A DNA stretch of 64,000 nt from Halobacteriales archaeon YIM A00010 (GTDB lineage Archaea > Halobacteriota > Halobacteria > Halobacteriales > Haloarculaceae): positions 2,683,526 to 2,747,525 of the forward strand of contig JAKCFJ010000001.1 of the NCBI GenBank assembly GCA_025041175.1. The letters run 5' to 3'. The position numbers were made by a program, and so were the translations under genes. Below, piece by piece: positions 7,156-15,774 of the stretch (position 1 is its first letter; each line of letters starts with the position of its first letter). The notes beneath the pieces are model-generated. The model saw only the letters and a program-made list of their open reading frames with translations. It ran no database searches and was not told the origin of the DNA.

Positions 7156-9261
7156 ATGCGTCGGCTGCGTCGTCTTGCGATCGTGTTGGTTGCTATTGGA
7201 TTGGTGACGAGCGCTGTCTACGCCACGGGCGCATTTTCGAGTTTGAGTACCTCCCGGGATGCGAACGTGCACGTGGCTGGTGATAAGGCAGGGTATCTCG
7301 GGCTTGCGCCGGGAGAGAACGGCGAGTATACGACGTATCAGAACGGCAAGCTGCAGCTCCAGTTGAACGGCGCCCTGGAAGGAAAAGATGCGCCGACCGG
7401 CGGCGGCGTCAACCGCGACGCCCGGACGGAACTCACCGACGTTTTCACCATCACCAACCAGGGCGCTCAATCGGTCGGTGTCTGGCTGGAAGACACCGAT
7501 GATTACATCGCCTTCGAGCGCGCGAGCGGGGGCTCGCTCGAAGGGCAAGGCAACGCCGTCGAACTCGCCCCCGGCGACACCGTCCACGTCGGGCTGACCA
7601 TCGACACCACCGAGACGGATGCCGACCAGCTCGATACGCAGCTCATCATCAACGCTGACAGCGATGTGGAGGGGACGAACGCAGGCACAGGGTCGGAGAA
7701 CTCAGAAGGAACACAGTTGCCAGCGTCGTCCTCGACGCCAGAGGAAGATGAGTTATCCAACGGGAACGACGACTCGGACGATAGTTCCGATGAGGACAAA
7801 TATGAGAACTGCGATAAATGGAAAGTACTGATCGGCAAGCCATGTTATAAGCAAACATCCGAGTCCGATGCAATAGACGCTACCGTAGAGGTTCTTGATG
7901 AGACGACCGAACCAGCACAGAAAGAAGTGGGTGAGGCGACTGAACCGATACGAGAGCCCATAGAAGAAAAGTTCAACTCACGCGAAGAACTCATACAGGA
8001 ATTAACTGCGGACATCGAGAACGTCATCGACTTTCTGGAAGAGCATCCGAAAATCTCGGCGGTTCTAATGTGGCAGAATCCTTTGACGATAAGCGCATGG
8101 GCGTATATGCATCCCGAGGAGGCGACATCGTTAGTGCTAGGAGTGCTCCTAGGCGAGGCAGGGATACCTGGCGGAAAGGCTGAAGTGTCACAATCGGACT
8201 CCGTGTTTTATCTCGTGGGGTGGCTGGCCCCCGGATTTATACCGGAGGTTGGTGCTGTCTTTGATGGTCGAGATTTGGCCCATAGCGCATGGAATCTAAA
8301 CGGAGAAGGCATTGCTCTCAATTCCCTCGCTGTCGCTTCCAGCATTAAAGGAGTTGGTATCGGTAATGTGCTGAAAGCGGGTGGAGGCCTCACGAAGTGG
8401 ATTGCCAAGGTTGGCGGCAGGGCCGGTAGCCCTGCTGCTAACGCTCTCAAAGCTGACGCCCTTGATGCAGTGGGCAAGTACATCGTGCCACACACACTGG
8501 AGTCCTCCAGGTTGTCGGGGAGACAGAATTCGGCATTCATTGAAACTTCCACAATAACGCTGTTGGACAGACTCAGCGACGGCGGGGCCTCCAAGATGCT
8601 CGATAACGGCGCACCAATGGATGCTGTAGCCAAGTCCGCTAAGGCTGGCGACCTTAAAAAGAATGGAGAGGTCACCAAGAGGGTTGGGTATGAAGAAATG
8701 AAGACACTCCAAAGAATGGAGCTTTCCGGAGCTGAGAAGATGGAATTCGTCAAACGTGGACACGATATAACGGCAGTCGGTAACCTGATGGACAATGGGC
8801 TCTCGGCCGGCAGGGCTCATACGTTCGCTGAGAGAGGAATCGACTTCACCAGGGCCGAAGAACTCCGCAGTATGGATGGTGTCACAATTGATAATATCCG
8901 GCGACTTGGCGATGAAGGAGCTAATTTCAAAAAGGCCAAAACGGCTCACGGGGAGGACGTGCCTATAGGGCACGTCGAATACTACATCAAGAACGGCAAC
9001 GATCTCGATGAAGTTATCGCAGCCCGAGAGACGGGACGCTCGGCAACTTTTATCAAGAAAGTCTATCAGTTCAAGAATTCAAAGAAAACAGTAGAAAATA
9101 AGGCTAAAGCCATTGATTGGAAAAAGAAAGGGAAAGTAGGTCTAGCCCTCAGTGGGTACTACGCTGCGGCACACAACTACTGTACGTGGCAGAGCCAAGA
9201 ACATGCGGACGAGGACTGGAAGTTTAGCAAAACTTGTCGAGCGCTTCCGTCTCAACCATAA
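7156..9261 (+). CDS. Large secreted multidomain protein; candidate polymorphic toxin with DUF1102-like N-terminus
   Basis: A 701-aa protein. Residues 1-30 are a signal-type segment (RRLRR then a hydrophobic run). Residues about 30-168 form an all-beta module with alternating strands (DVFTITNQGAQSVGVWLED, NAVELAPGDTVHVGLTID) like haloarchaeal DUF1102/TasA-type surface proteins, which normally end there. An acidic Ser/Asp linker (170-217), a Cys pair (219, 230), a helical part, and a Gly-rich amphipathic segment at about 348-425 (LAPGFIPEVGAVFDGRD onward) follow; the last resembles pre-toxin regions of polymorphic toxins. Residues 470-635 are Gly-punctuated helical repeats of about 13-19 residues. 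The C-terminus (660-701) has a hydrophobic stretch, then C676 and C694. A membrane protein gene and its truncated copy follow at once. No known toxin active site was recognised; the toxin call is inference from architecture and context. Confidence 0.5.
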   Translation: MRRLRRLAIVLVAIGLVTSAVYATGAFSSLSTSRDANVHVAGDKAGYLGLAPGENGEYTTYQNGKLQLQLNGALEGKDAPTGGGVNRDARTELTDVFTITNQGAQSVGVWLEDTDDYIAFERASGGSLEGQGNAVELAPGDTVHVGLTIDTTETDADQLDTQLIINADSDVEGTNAGTGSENSEGTQLPASSSTPEEDELSNGNDDSDDSSDEDKYENCDKWKVLIGKPCYKQTSESDAIDATVEVLDETTEPAQKEVGEATEPIREPIEEKFNSREELIQELTADIENVIDFLEEHPKISAVLMWQNPLTISAWAYMHPEEATSLVLGVLLGEAGIPGGKAEVSQSDSVFYLVGWLAPGFIPEVGAVFDGRDLAHSAWNLNGEGIALNSLAVASSIKGVGIGNVLKAGGGLTKWIAKVGGRAGSPAANALKADALDAVGKYIVPHTLESSRLSGRQNSAFIETSTITLLDRLSDGGASKMLDNGAPMDAVAKSAKAGDLKKNGEVTKRVGYEEMKTLQRMELSGAEKMEFVKRGHDITAVGNLMDNGLSAGRAHTFAERGIDFTRAEELRSMDGVTIDNIRRLGDEGANFKKAKTAHGEDVPIGHVEYYIKNGNDLDEVIAARETGRSATFIKKVYQFKNSKKTVENKAKAIDWKKKGKVGLALSGYYAAAHNYCTWQSQEHADEDWKFSKTCRALPSQP

Positions 9262-9292
9262 ACATAACCCATTAGCTACTACATAATAAAAC

Positions 9293-9688
9293 ATGACGCG
9301 AAATATAAGAGATAATGTTGAATTAGTCATCGTCAGTATCCTATCCGCGCTCGTCTATCTGTACGTCGTCCATCCAATCCTTGAAGATATCAACCCCGTT
9401 CTTACCTTCAACTCGAACGGCGTTGGACTAGGTATACTATCGATGGCTATTACGATAACGATACTCTCTGTGGCTTATTCTATAATGAAGCCAGTAATTA
9501 TATTTTTACTATATGCTCCTCTACCATTTATTGATTATATAAGAGATTATGGGTTAGTACCCTTTCTCTCAAATGTTGGATTAACATTTTTAATAATTAT
9601 TCCCAATAAATATTTGCCAGAGAAATACTACCCAGAGAACATCAACGATCTTCAAGAACTGGAGGATCGCTACGATAAAAATCGCTAG
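9293..9688 (+). CDS. Small A+T-rich membrane protein; candidate immunity protein
   Basis: A 131-aa protein with about four hydrophobic segments (about residues 12-29, 46-66, 67-82, 90-105) and a charged C-terminal tail (DLQELEDRYDKNR). It starts 31 bases after the stop of the 701-aa secreted protein. Base composition is markedly A+T-rich, unlike neighbours on either side, suggesting recent transfer. A second, truncated copy of its first 40 codons with a related leader lies at 9835. Position and small membrane-embedded form suit an immunity protein against a secreted effector, but nothing in the sequence proves that role. Confidence 0.6.
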   Translation: MTRNIRDNVELVIVSILSALVYLYVVHPILEDINPVLTFNSNGVGLGILSMAITITILSVAYSIMKPVIIFLLYAPLPFIDYIRDYGLVPFLSNVGLTFLIIIPNKYLPEKYYPENINDLQELEDRYDKNR

Positions 9689-9834
9689 CAACCTCACTAC
9701 CAGTTCATGGCCGACTCAGTGAAAAACCGATTTATACATTTGCCAAGGTGAAAAATGAATAGGGAATAAATTTATCTAGCCAAAGTAACTGAGCCAATAA
9801 ATACATTTAGCTACTACCATCGTAGAAGCTACCA

Positions 9835-9978
9835 ATGGAGAAGAAACCAAGTGAGTACGTCGAATTAGCCATCGTCAGCATTCTATCCGCGCTCGTCTAT
9901 CTGTACGTCGTCCATCCGATCCTGGCTAATGTCGCCCCAATCCTCACCTTCAGCTCGAGCGGAGCCGACGGAAAATGA
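9835..9978 (+). pseudogene. Truncated second copy of the candidate immunity gene
   Basis: It encodes 47 residues and a stop. From residue 9 it matches the gene at 9293 almost residue for residue (VEL-IVSILSALVYLYVVHPIL), then ends after LTFSSSGADGK, so three of the four membrane segments are missing. A 35-base stretch is identical between the two copies, and their upstream bases share TTAGCTACTAC. It may be a decayed tandem duplicate or a silent spare immunity fragment. The next gene (etfA, opposite strand) ends 28 bases later. Confidence 0.8.
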
Positions 9979-10006
9979 ACACCCACGCGTCCCGAGACCG
10001 AGTCGT

Positions 10007-10960
10007 CTACTCCAACGCGTCGATGAGCTGCGGGACGACGTCGAAGAGGTCGTCGACGATGGCGTAGTCGGCAAGATCCATGATCGGCGCGTTCGGGTCG
10101 GTGTTGATGGCGACGATCGTATCGGAGCCTTTCATGCCGGCGACGTGCTGGACGGCTCCGGAGATGCCGATGGCGAGATACACGTCGGGCGTGACGACCT
10201 TCCCCGACTGTCCGACCTGGCGGTTTTTCGGCAGCCAGCCGTTGTCGACGATCGGGCGCGAGGACGACAGCGTGGCGTCGGTCGCCTCTACGAGGTCCTC
10301 GATGAGCGGGAGGTTGTCCTCCTCCTCGATGCCCCGCCCGATCGAGACGAGAAACTCCGCCTCGGAGATGTCCACGTCGCCACCAGCGACCTCCTCGAAC
10401 CCGGTGACGGTGGATCCGACGGCGCTCTCATCGATGTCGGCGTCGAACGCCTGCACGTCGGCGTCTCCAGCAGCCTCAGCCGCCGCCCACTCGGCGGGCC
10501 GGATGGACACCGCAACAGCGTCACTATCGATTTCGATGGTCGTTTCGACCTTCGAGCCGTACATCTCGCGGGTGACTTCCGTCTCCCCGTCGCGTTCGAT
10601 GCCGATGGCGTCGGTGACCAACGGAACGTCGAGCCGGCTGGCGACGGCGGGCGCGTAATCCAGCCCGTTGACGGAGTTGGGGAGCAACAGCGTCCCCGGC
10701 TGGAGCTCCTCGAACAGCTGCTCGGTGACCTGGGTGTACACGTCGTGGTTGAACTCCTCGCCCGCGTCGACAGTGTGGATCACCGACACGCCGTCGAGAT
10801 TCAGCTCCGTAGCGAAGGTCTCGGCGTCGCCACCGATCACCGCGAGATGAAGCTCCCCGCCCTGTTGATCGGCGATCTGGCGACCGGCAGTGACGAGCTC
10901 GAAGCTCACGTCCCGAAGCTCGCCCTGTCGGTGCTCGGCAACGGCCAGAACATCGCTCAT
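10007..10960 (-). CDS. etfA: Electron transfer flavoprotein, alpha subunit
   Basis: A 317-aa protein. The N-terminal half is the nucleotide-binding-like ETF domain. The C-terminal FAD domain has the conserved order SSRPIVDNGWLPKNRQVGQS, KVVTPDVYLAIGISGAVQH, then INTDPNAPI and ADYAIVDD. ETF accepts electrons from acyl-CoA dehydrogenases and passes them towards the quinone pool. It starts inside the end of etfB with a 4-bp ATGA overlap, so the two are co-translated. No dehydrogenase or ETF-quinone reductase gene is adjacent. Confidence 0.95.
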   Translation of the reverse strand: MSDVLAVAEHRQGELRDVSFELVTAGRQIADQQGGELHLAVIGGDAETFATELNLDGVSVIHTVDAGEEFNHDVYTQVTEQLFEELQPGTLLLPNSVNGLDYAPAVASRLDVPLVTDAIGIERDGETEVTREMYGSKVETTIEIDSDAVAVSIRPAEWAAAEAAGDADVQAFDADIDESAVGSTVTGFEEVAGGDVDISEAEFLVSIGRGIEEEDNLPLIEDLVEATDATLSSSRPIVDNGWLPKNRQVGQSGKVVTPDVYLAIGISGAVQHVAGMKGSDTIVAINTDPNAPIMDLADYAIVDDLFDVVPQLIDALE

Positions 10961-11748
10961 CCCTCGACCACCCCCGCGTCTCGCAGGAGATCAGCAAGCT
11001 CCACAGCGGTCTCCTCGGGACTCCCCTCGAAGACGACGGCGTCACTCTCGCTTTCGGGTTCGTACATCGCAGTGCGACGCAAGGGCGATTCGAGAGCCTC
11101 GGCGTCCAAACCGAGATCCGACAGCGTGCTCACGTCGAGGGGTTTGCTCTGGGCCTGGCGGATCCCGCGCAGGCTCGCATACCGGGGCTCGTTGATCCCG
11201 GTCTGGATCGTCAACACCGCCGGAAGCTGGATCTCGGTGAGCTCCTCGATACCACCCTCGAGCTCGCGGTGGACGTTCCCAACGCCCGCGTCGGCGTCGA
11301 GATCGAGCGCGTTGACGACCGCGCCCCACTCGAAGCCGATCGTTTCGGCCAGCGCAACACCGGTCGCGCCGAAGCTGTCGTCGCCGGCCTGAACGCCGGT
11401 GAGTACGAGATCCGGATCTTCTTCGGCCACCACCGCCGCGAGAACGTCGGCTTTCGTCGCGGGGTCGAGGGTGTCTGTGGCTGCGATGTCGTCGTCCCAG
11501 ACGCGGATCGCCCGGTCGACGCCCTTCGCAAGGGCCATTCGGATCGTCTCTTCGGCGCGCTCGGGACCGATCGTGACGGAGACGACATCGCACTCCCCGT
11601 CCTCTTTGATCTGGACCGCCTCTTCAATGGCGTACTCGTCCCATTCGTTGAGGTCGTATTCCAGATAGCGATCGTCGATGTCGAGACCGTCGATTTCGAA
11701 ATCGTCCTCGGCCTCGGCCACCTCCTTGACGGTGACGAGTATTTTCAT
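10957..11748 (-). CDS. etfB: Electron transfer flavoprotein, beta subunit
   Basis: A 263-aa protein that pairs with EtfA and binds AMP in characterised ETFs. The family start MKILVTVKEVAEAED is at 11748; an in-frame GTG at 11754 would add two residues and is less likely. The AMP/ETF signature region (VLTGVQAGDDSFGATGVALAE, then GVGNVHRELEGG) and the C-terminal TIQTGINEPRYASLRGI block are visible. It is the first gene of the etfBA pair. Confidence 0.95.
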   Translation of the reverse strand: MKILVTVKEVAEAEDDFEIDGLDIDDRYLEYDLNEWDEYAIEEAVQIKEDGECDVVSVTIGPERAEETIRMALAKGVDRAIRVWDDDIAATDTLDPATKADVLAAVVAEEDPDLVLTGVQAGDDSFGATGVALAETIGFEWGAVVNALDLDADAGVGNVHRELEGGIEELTEIQLPAVLTIQTGINEPRYASLRGIRQAQSKPLDVSTLSDLGLDAEALESPLRRTAMYEPESESDAVVFEGSPEETAVELADLLRDAGVVEG

Positions 11749-11785
11749 AGACACTCCACACTCCCCACCGTTTCGTGTTAAACGT

Positions 11786-12958
11786 TTAGGAACGATTTTG
11801 ATCGTCCCCGGAGTGGTCGTGATCGTGGTTTGGCAGGCTGATCAGATTCTCGCGTCCGATTCGCAGCTTCTCGATGCGTTCGTCCTCGTCCATCGCGGAC
11901 AGCAGCTGTGACACCTTGGCGTCCGACCACCCGGTTTCCGTGACGATCGTCGCTTGTCGCATCCGGCCGCCGTTGGTCCGGAGCAGTCGCTCGACGCGCT
12001 CCTCGTCGCTCAACAGTTCGATATCGACTCCATCGGTCGTGGAGCGGGTGTCGGTCTCGCCTGCCGGACCCATCACCGCAGCAGCGTCCATCCCGGTTCC
12101 GGTCTCGTGCTCGTTCGCCGAGCGCGGTGTATCCGCGCCGTCTCGCCCCGGTAGCGGGATGTTTCTATCCGCCGTTATCCGGTGAATCAGCGTTCGACGA
12201 CGGGAATACGCGAACGCACCGACCGAGCCGGCCACAACGAGAGCGACCAGCGCAACGAGCCCGACGAATGCACCGGATCGATTGGTGTTTTCTTCACCCT
12301 CCGGTTGTTGGTACGTTTCCTCGCGGTAGGCGATGTCGAACTGCTGGAAGGTCCGTTGGCCCTCATACACCCAGGTGTTTCCCTCGATTTTATCGACGTT
12401 CTTGCCTTTTGTTATCTCGTACCCCTCAGAGACGCTGATCACGAGCATTTGGCCTTCTCTGAGGCTCGAGATCCACGGGCGGTCTCCGACGGTGAACGAC
12501 TCGTTCAGGTTGACGGCTTCATCGCCCTCCGGTGGGACGGTGAAGCTCGTCCACGTGAAATTCCGGTAAAAGATCCCAGTGTCGTTTCGCCTGGATGTGT
12601 CGTTTTTGATGTTAACAATACGCATCGATCGATTCGATTCGTTGCCGACTGCGTGTGCCGCTTGGCGGAAGGATTGGAGGGAGTCGTCAGCACCATCGGT
12701 TTTCCCGAAGCTTGCGCCACCACCCTTCCTGTACTGTCGTGCTGTTTTATTGAACGCTGCTGAATCGTTCTGCGTTTCGATCGAAACGGTTCGTATCACG
12801 GAAATGTCGGCATCACCGTTCGGGAGGATCCGGATCGCAACGATCTCGTCCGAGTCGTTAACGGAGACGGGGGCTGCGGTGGCCGATCCCACGGCTGCGT
12901 GGCCGATAAAACACACCGAGACTGCTATGAGGAGGGCAATGGTGGCCACAGTCCGCAT
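11786..12958 (-). CDS. Membrane-anchored regulator: signal peptide, extracellular domain, one TM helix, C-terminal wHTH
   Basis: A 390-aa protein. Residues 1-28 are a Sec-type signal. Residues about 30-225 form an extracellular beta-rich domain with several N-glycosylation sequons (NDS, NKT, NES, NRS, NDT). A TM helix lies at about 230-252 (AFVGLVALVALVVAGSVGAFAY). A cytoplasmic Arg patch and acidic linker lead to a winged HTH at about 318-378 (MRQATIVTETGWSDAKVSQLLSAM type). This is a known haloarchaeal layout for putative membrane-tethered transcription factors. It may sense an envelope signal; the targets are unknown. It is divergent from the secreted protein at 13148, with a shared promoter region. 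Confidence 0.8.
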   Translation of the reverse strand: MRTVATIALLIAVSVCFIGHAAVGSATAAPVSVNDSDEIVAIRILPNGDADISVIRTVSIETQNDSAAFNKTARQYRKGGGASFGKTDGADDSLQSFRQAAHAVGNESNRSMRIVNIKNDTSRRNDTGIFYRNFTWTSFTVPPEGDEAVNLNESFTVGDRPWISSLREGQMLVISVSEGYEITKGKNVDKIEGNTWVYEGQRTFQQFDIAYREETYQQPEGEENTNRSGAFVGLVALVALVVAGSVGAFAYSRRRTLIHRITADRNIPLPGRDGADTPRSANEHETGTGMDAAAVMGPAGETDTRSTTDGVDIELLSDEERVERLLRTNGGRMRQATIVTETGWSDAKVSQLLSAMDEDERIEKLRIGRENLISLPNHDHDHSGDDQNRS

Positions 12959-13147
12959 ATAAACCTGTGAACGCTCCGGTAGGAAAACACTTACTGTCGA
13001 TTTCCCGGCGAACCAAGTCCAGTGACAACGCGGGGACCATCGCTGCTATGGGATCGGTAACCGCCCCACCGCTCGTTGTGGTGTGAGATAGCAAACGCCG
13101 ATACATATCACCGATGTTTTTGTTCCCGCCTGCTGTATATGGTCCCA

Positions 13148-14488
13148 ATGCGTTCCTCCCGGCTTCTCGTCGTATGGGTGGTCGTACTCATTGCCCTCGC
13201 AGTGATACCCTCGTCGACGACTGCACCCACACCCGTATCCTCCGATACACAGCAGGACGATCCTGGAACGATCGAACACGCGGTCGGCGGCGATCTGTCC
13301 TACCTGGCGATCAACGGTTCGATCGAGCGCAACGACACAGTGACCGTCTCCCAGGACGTGGGGAGCGCTGTTTCCTTGGACACCACCAAATTCCAGCAAC
13401 AGTACAGTTACGAACGGATCGAAGTCGCTCACGAAAACGCCTCCGACGAAGCGGCGTTCGCCACCGACGAGCTCGATAACGTCGAAACGCGGACCGACGA
13501 TCTTCGAGCGAAACAGAACGACACGATTCGGGCGTACAACGACGGGGAACTCTCCTCGGAGGCGTTTCTCCGCGAGCTAGCGCTGATCTCCACCGAAGCA
13601 CGACGGACGCAGGTGCTGGCTAATTATCTTACAGCTCACAGTGATATAGAGAACGAGTCGGTCGAAAGACGGGCCAACGACATCAGCCAGGAATTAAATA
13701 TGTTCCAAGGACCCGTCCGGAGCAGGATCAAATCAGCACTCAACGGTGATCAGACCGCCCCTAGCCGGTTTTTCGTTCGAACGTCTTCGGATGGAGTCGT
13801 GCTCGCAACGATCGACGGCAGTGATGGCGAGGAAACGTACATCCGGGAGGCGTATCTCGACGGTGCACGAGGAAATCCGAACGACGAACAACCTGCTCAA
13901 ACGAATTTAAAAGGGAAAACAAATGAGTTATATTCTAACGGCGTCAGCATAGAAAATACAGCAGGCTCGGAACGTTGGAGTAGATATAGATTGCGACAAA
14001 ACATACATTTCAATAGCACGGCAAATTTATACTACAGCGTTATCTCGGGGAACATCGTGTACGAACAACAGAAGATCCCCATCCAGGAGGAGGGGACGAT
14101 CGGGCGCGACGCCCAAAAGAACCCCAACGAGCAGCTTGCACTCACACAGAACGTCACCTTCCCCGGCGGCTACATGTACGTGCGGCTCACACATCCGGAG
14201 GAAGGCGAGCCGCGCAACGGCACCATTTCCGTGGATGGCGAGCCGGTCGACACGACCGATGAGGAGGCGTTGCTCATGCTCCAGCCACCGAACGGGAGCA
14301 CGATCACCGGCACTGTCGGCAACGACAACGTCTCGATCACCGTCGGGAACGAATCCTCTCAGCCGCCGGACTCAACCGGGACCGGCGGTCCAGCCGGGAC
14401 CAGCAGTGACCAACGCCAGAGCAGCCACCTGCGACTCGCTGCGCCGGTTGCAACGGTCCTCTCCGAAGGTTTATCAGCTATCGGGTGA
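13148..14488 (+). CDS. Secreted, Asn-rich haloarchaeal protein of unknown function
   Basis: A 446-aa protein with an N-terminal signal (MRSSRLLVVWVVVLIALAVI). ATG 13148 puts the basic residues first; ATG 13139 is three codons earlier and equally possible. The mature part has a coiled helical segment (about 95-190, with RTDDLRAKQNDTIRAYNDGE), a beta-rich domain with many N-glycosylation sequons, and a Gly/Ser/Thr linker followed by a weak hydrophobic C-terminus. Codon and base use around 13900-14030 is more A+T-rich than the flanks. It resembles haloarchaeal surface proteins encoded next to membrane-wHTH regulators. The function is unknown. Confidence 0.65.
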   Translation: MRSSRLLVVWVVVLIALAVIPSSTTAPTPVSSDTQQDDPGTIEHAVGGDLSYLAINGSIERNDTVTVSQDVGSAVSLDTTKFQQQYSYERIEVAHENASDEAAFATDELDNVETRTDDLRAKQNDTIRAYNDGELSSEAFLRELALISTEARRTQVLANYLTAHSDIENESVERRANDISQELNMFQGPVRSRIKSALNGDQTAPSRFFVRTSSDGVVLATIDGSDGEETYIREAYLDGARGNPNDEQPAQTNLKGKTNELYSNGVSIENTAGSERWSRYRLRQNIHFNSTANLYYSVISGNIVYEQQKIPIQEEGTIGRDAQKNPNEQLALTQNVTFPGGYMYVRLTHPEEGEPRNGTISVDGEPVDTTDEEALLMLQPPNGSTITGTVGNDNVSITVGNESSQPPDSTGTGGPAGTSSDQRQSSHLRLAAPVATVLSEGLSAIG

Positions 14489-14500
14489 CCAGCGGTCCGT

Positions 14501-14959
14501 GTGTCCGACCGTGGCGTATCCACCGTCGTGGGAGTCGTCGTTCTCGTGGCGATCACGGTCGTGTTGGCCGGTGCGTTCGGTGCGATGGTGCTCTCCCAGT
14601 CTCCGGGATCGGAGCCACCACGGGCGGCGATCGCTCTCACCACCGACAGCGCGACCCAGACGATCACGCTCACCCACCGGAGCGGTGCGGTGCTCGATCC
14701 GGCGTCGCTTCGTCTGCAGATTGCCGTTGACGGAGAGCCGATCGCTCACCAACCGCCGATCCCGTTTTTCGCGGCCACCGGGTTTGTGGGCGGACCGACT
14801 GGCCCGTTCAACAGCGCGTACGAGGGCAACTGGACCGCGGGACAGTCCGCGAGCCTCCGGCTTGCGAGCACGAACACACAGTTCCATCCGGATTCGACGG
14901 TGACCGTCCGGCTGTACACCGGCGATCAGCTGGTGGCTGTGCTCGAAACGCGCGCGTGA
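14501..14959 (+). CDS. Type IV pilin-like protein with archaeal pilin N-terminus
   Basis: A 152-aa protein with a GTG start 13 bases after the preceding gene. It opens with MSDRGVSTVVGVVVLVAITV, the class III signal of haloarchaeal pilins that is processed by a prepilin peptidase just before the hydrophobic stretch. The remainder is a small beta-rich domain (RAAIALTTDSATQTITLTH, then SASLRLAS and TVTVRLYTGDQL). It may be a minor pilin or adhesin subunit, or simply a pilin-signal surface protein. It is probably cotranscribed with the secreted protein upstream. Confidence 0.8.
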   Translation: MSDRGVSTVVGVVVLVAITVVLAGAFGAMVLSQSPGSEPPRAAIALTTDSATQTITLTHRSGAVLDPASLRLQIAVDGEPIAHQPPIPFFAATGFVGGPTGPFNSAYEGNWTAGQSASLRLASTNTQFHPDSTVTVRLYTGDQLVAVLETRA

Positions 14960-14972
14960 TAACGGGGAGCGA

Positions 14973-15587
14973 CTAGGGGTTTGCGACGGTGGTGATGGCG
15001 ATCTCGGGGCTGTGGGACGGTCCCATGAGGTGGTGCTCGAACTCCCCAAAGCCAGCGCTCTGGAACATGCGGTCGGCTTCGTCCTCGTCGTAAAAGAGCA
15101 TGATCGCGTCGGCGAGCTTCTGGAACAGTGTTCGAGAGGGGTAGTTCGGTCCGACGATGAGCACGCGCCCATCGGGTTTTACGACGCGACGACACTCCCG
15201 GAGCGCCTCGACCGGGCGGGGCCAGTACTCGATCGAGCCGGAAGACCAGACGACGTCGAACGTCGAATCCGCGAAGGGCAGCCGTTCGGCGTCGCCGCGA
15301 TAGAACCGAACCGGACTCCGTCTTCCGAACTTCTCTTCGGCCTGTTCGAGTTGGTGGACGCTCTGATCGAGTCCGTGGATGCGCTCGGTGTGCTCGATCA
15401 GTCCCTCGGTCGCAAACCCCGTTCCACACCCCACATCGAGCACGCGGTCGTCCGGCCCGATGTCGAGCAGCCCGATGGCTTCGGTGCGCATCTCTTCGGT
15501 CCAGATGAACGCGTTCACTTCGTCGTACACCTTCGATAGATACTTGTAAAAAAACCGTGCGCGAGCCTTGTTTTCGAGGATTCCCAT
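14973..15587 (-). CDS. Class I SAM-dependent methyltransferase, MPBQ/MSBQ methyltransferase-like
   Basis: A 204-aa protein from ATG 15587. It begins MGILENKARARFFYKYLSKV; open frame upstream exists but is unlike the family. The SAM-binding motif VLDVGCGTGFA is at about 45-55, followed by HGLDQS, GDAERLPFADSTFDVV and the post-I motif. The N-terminal pattern and length fit methyltransferases acting on prenylated quinone or hydroquinone rings, so a role in haloarchaeal menaquinone modification is plausible but inferred. It is convergent with the pilin-like gene. Confidence 0.75.
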   Translation of the reverse strand: MGILENKARARFFYKYLSKVYDEVNAFIWTEEMRTEAIGLLDIGPDDRVLDVGCGTGFATEGLIEHTERIHGLDQSVHQLEQAEEKFGRRSPVRFYRGDAERLPFADSTFDVVWSSGSIEYWPRPVEALRECRRVVKPDGRVLIVGPNYPSRTLFQKLADAIMLFYDEDEADRMFQSAGFGEFEHHLMGPSHSPEIAITTVANP

Positions 15588-15774
15588 TGAACGGACTTGC
15601 TCGCACACCGCCATAACGCTGCGGATCGGGAGCGATACACCGGCTACGAAAGCCGTCTCCGGAGTCTCGGACGCTTCGTCCCGTTGGCCGCCGGGTGGAT
15701 CCTCGGAGGGCACTCCCACAATCCACTTCGCAACGCCCAAATAGCCGCTAATCCAATCTCTTCACGATATAAGC

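Noticed and set aside
9929-11392. Long open frame on the + strand across etfA and etfB
   Set aside because: It is antisense to two certain genes. Its translation is biased in composition with no family pattern, as expected from the reading-frame shadow of G+C-rich DNA.
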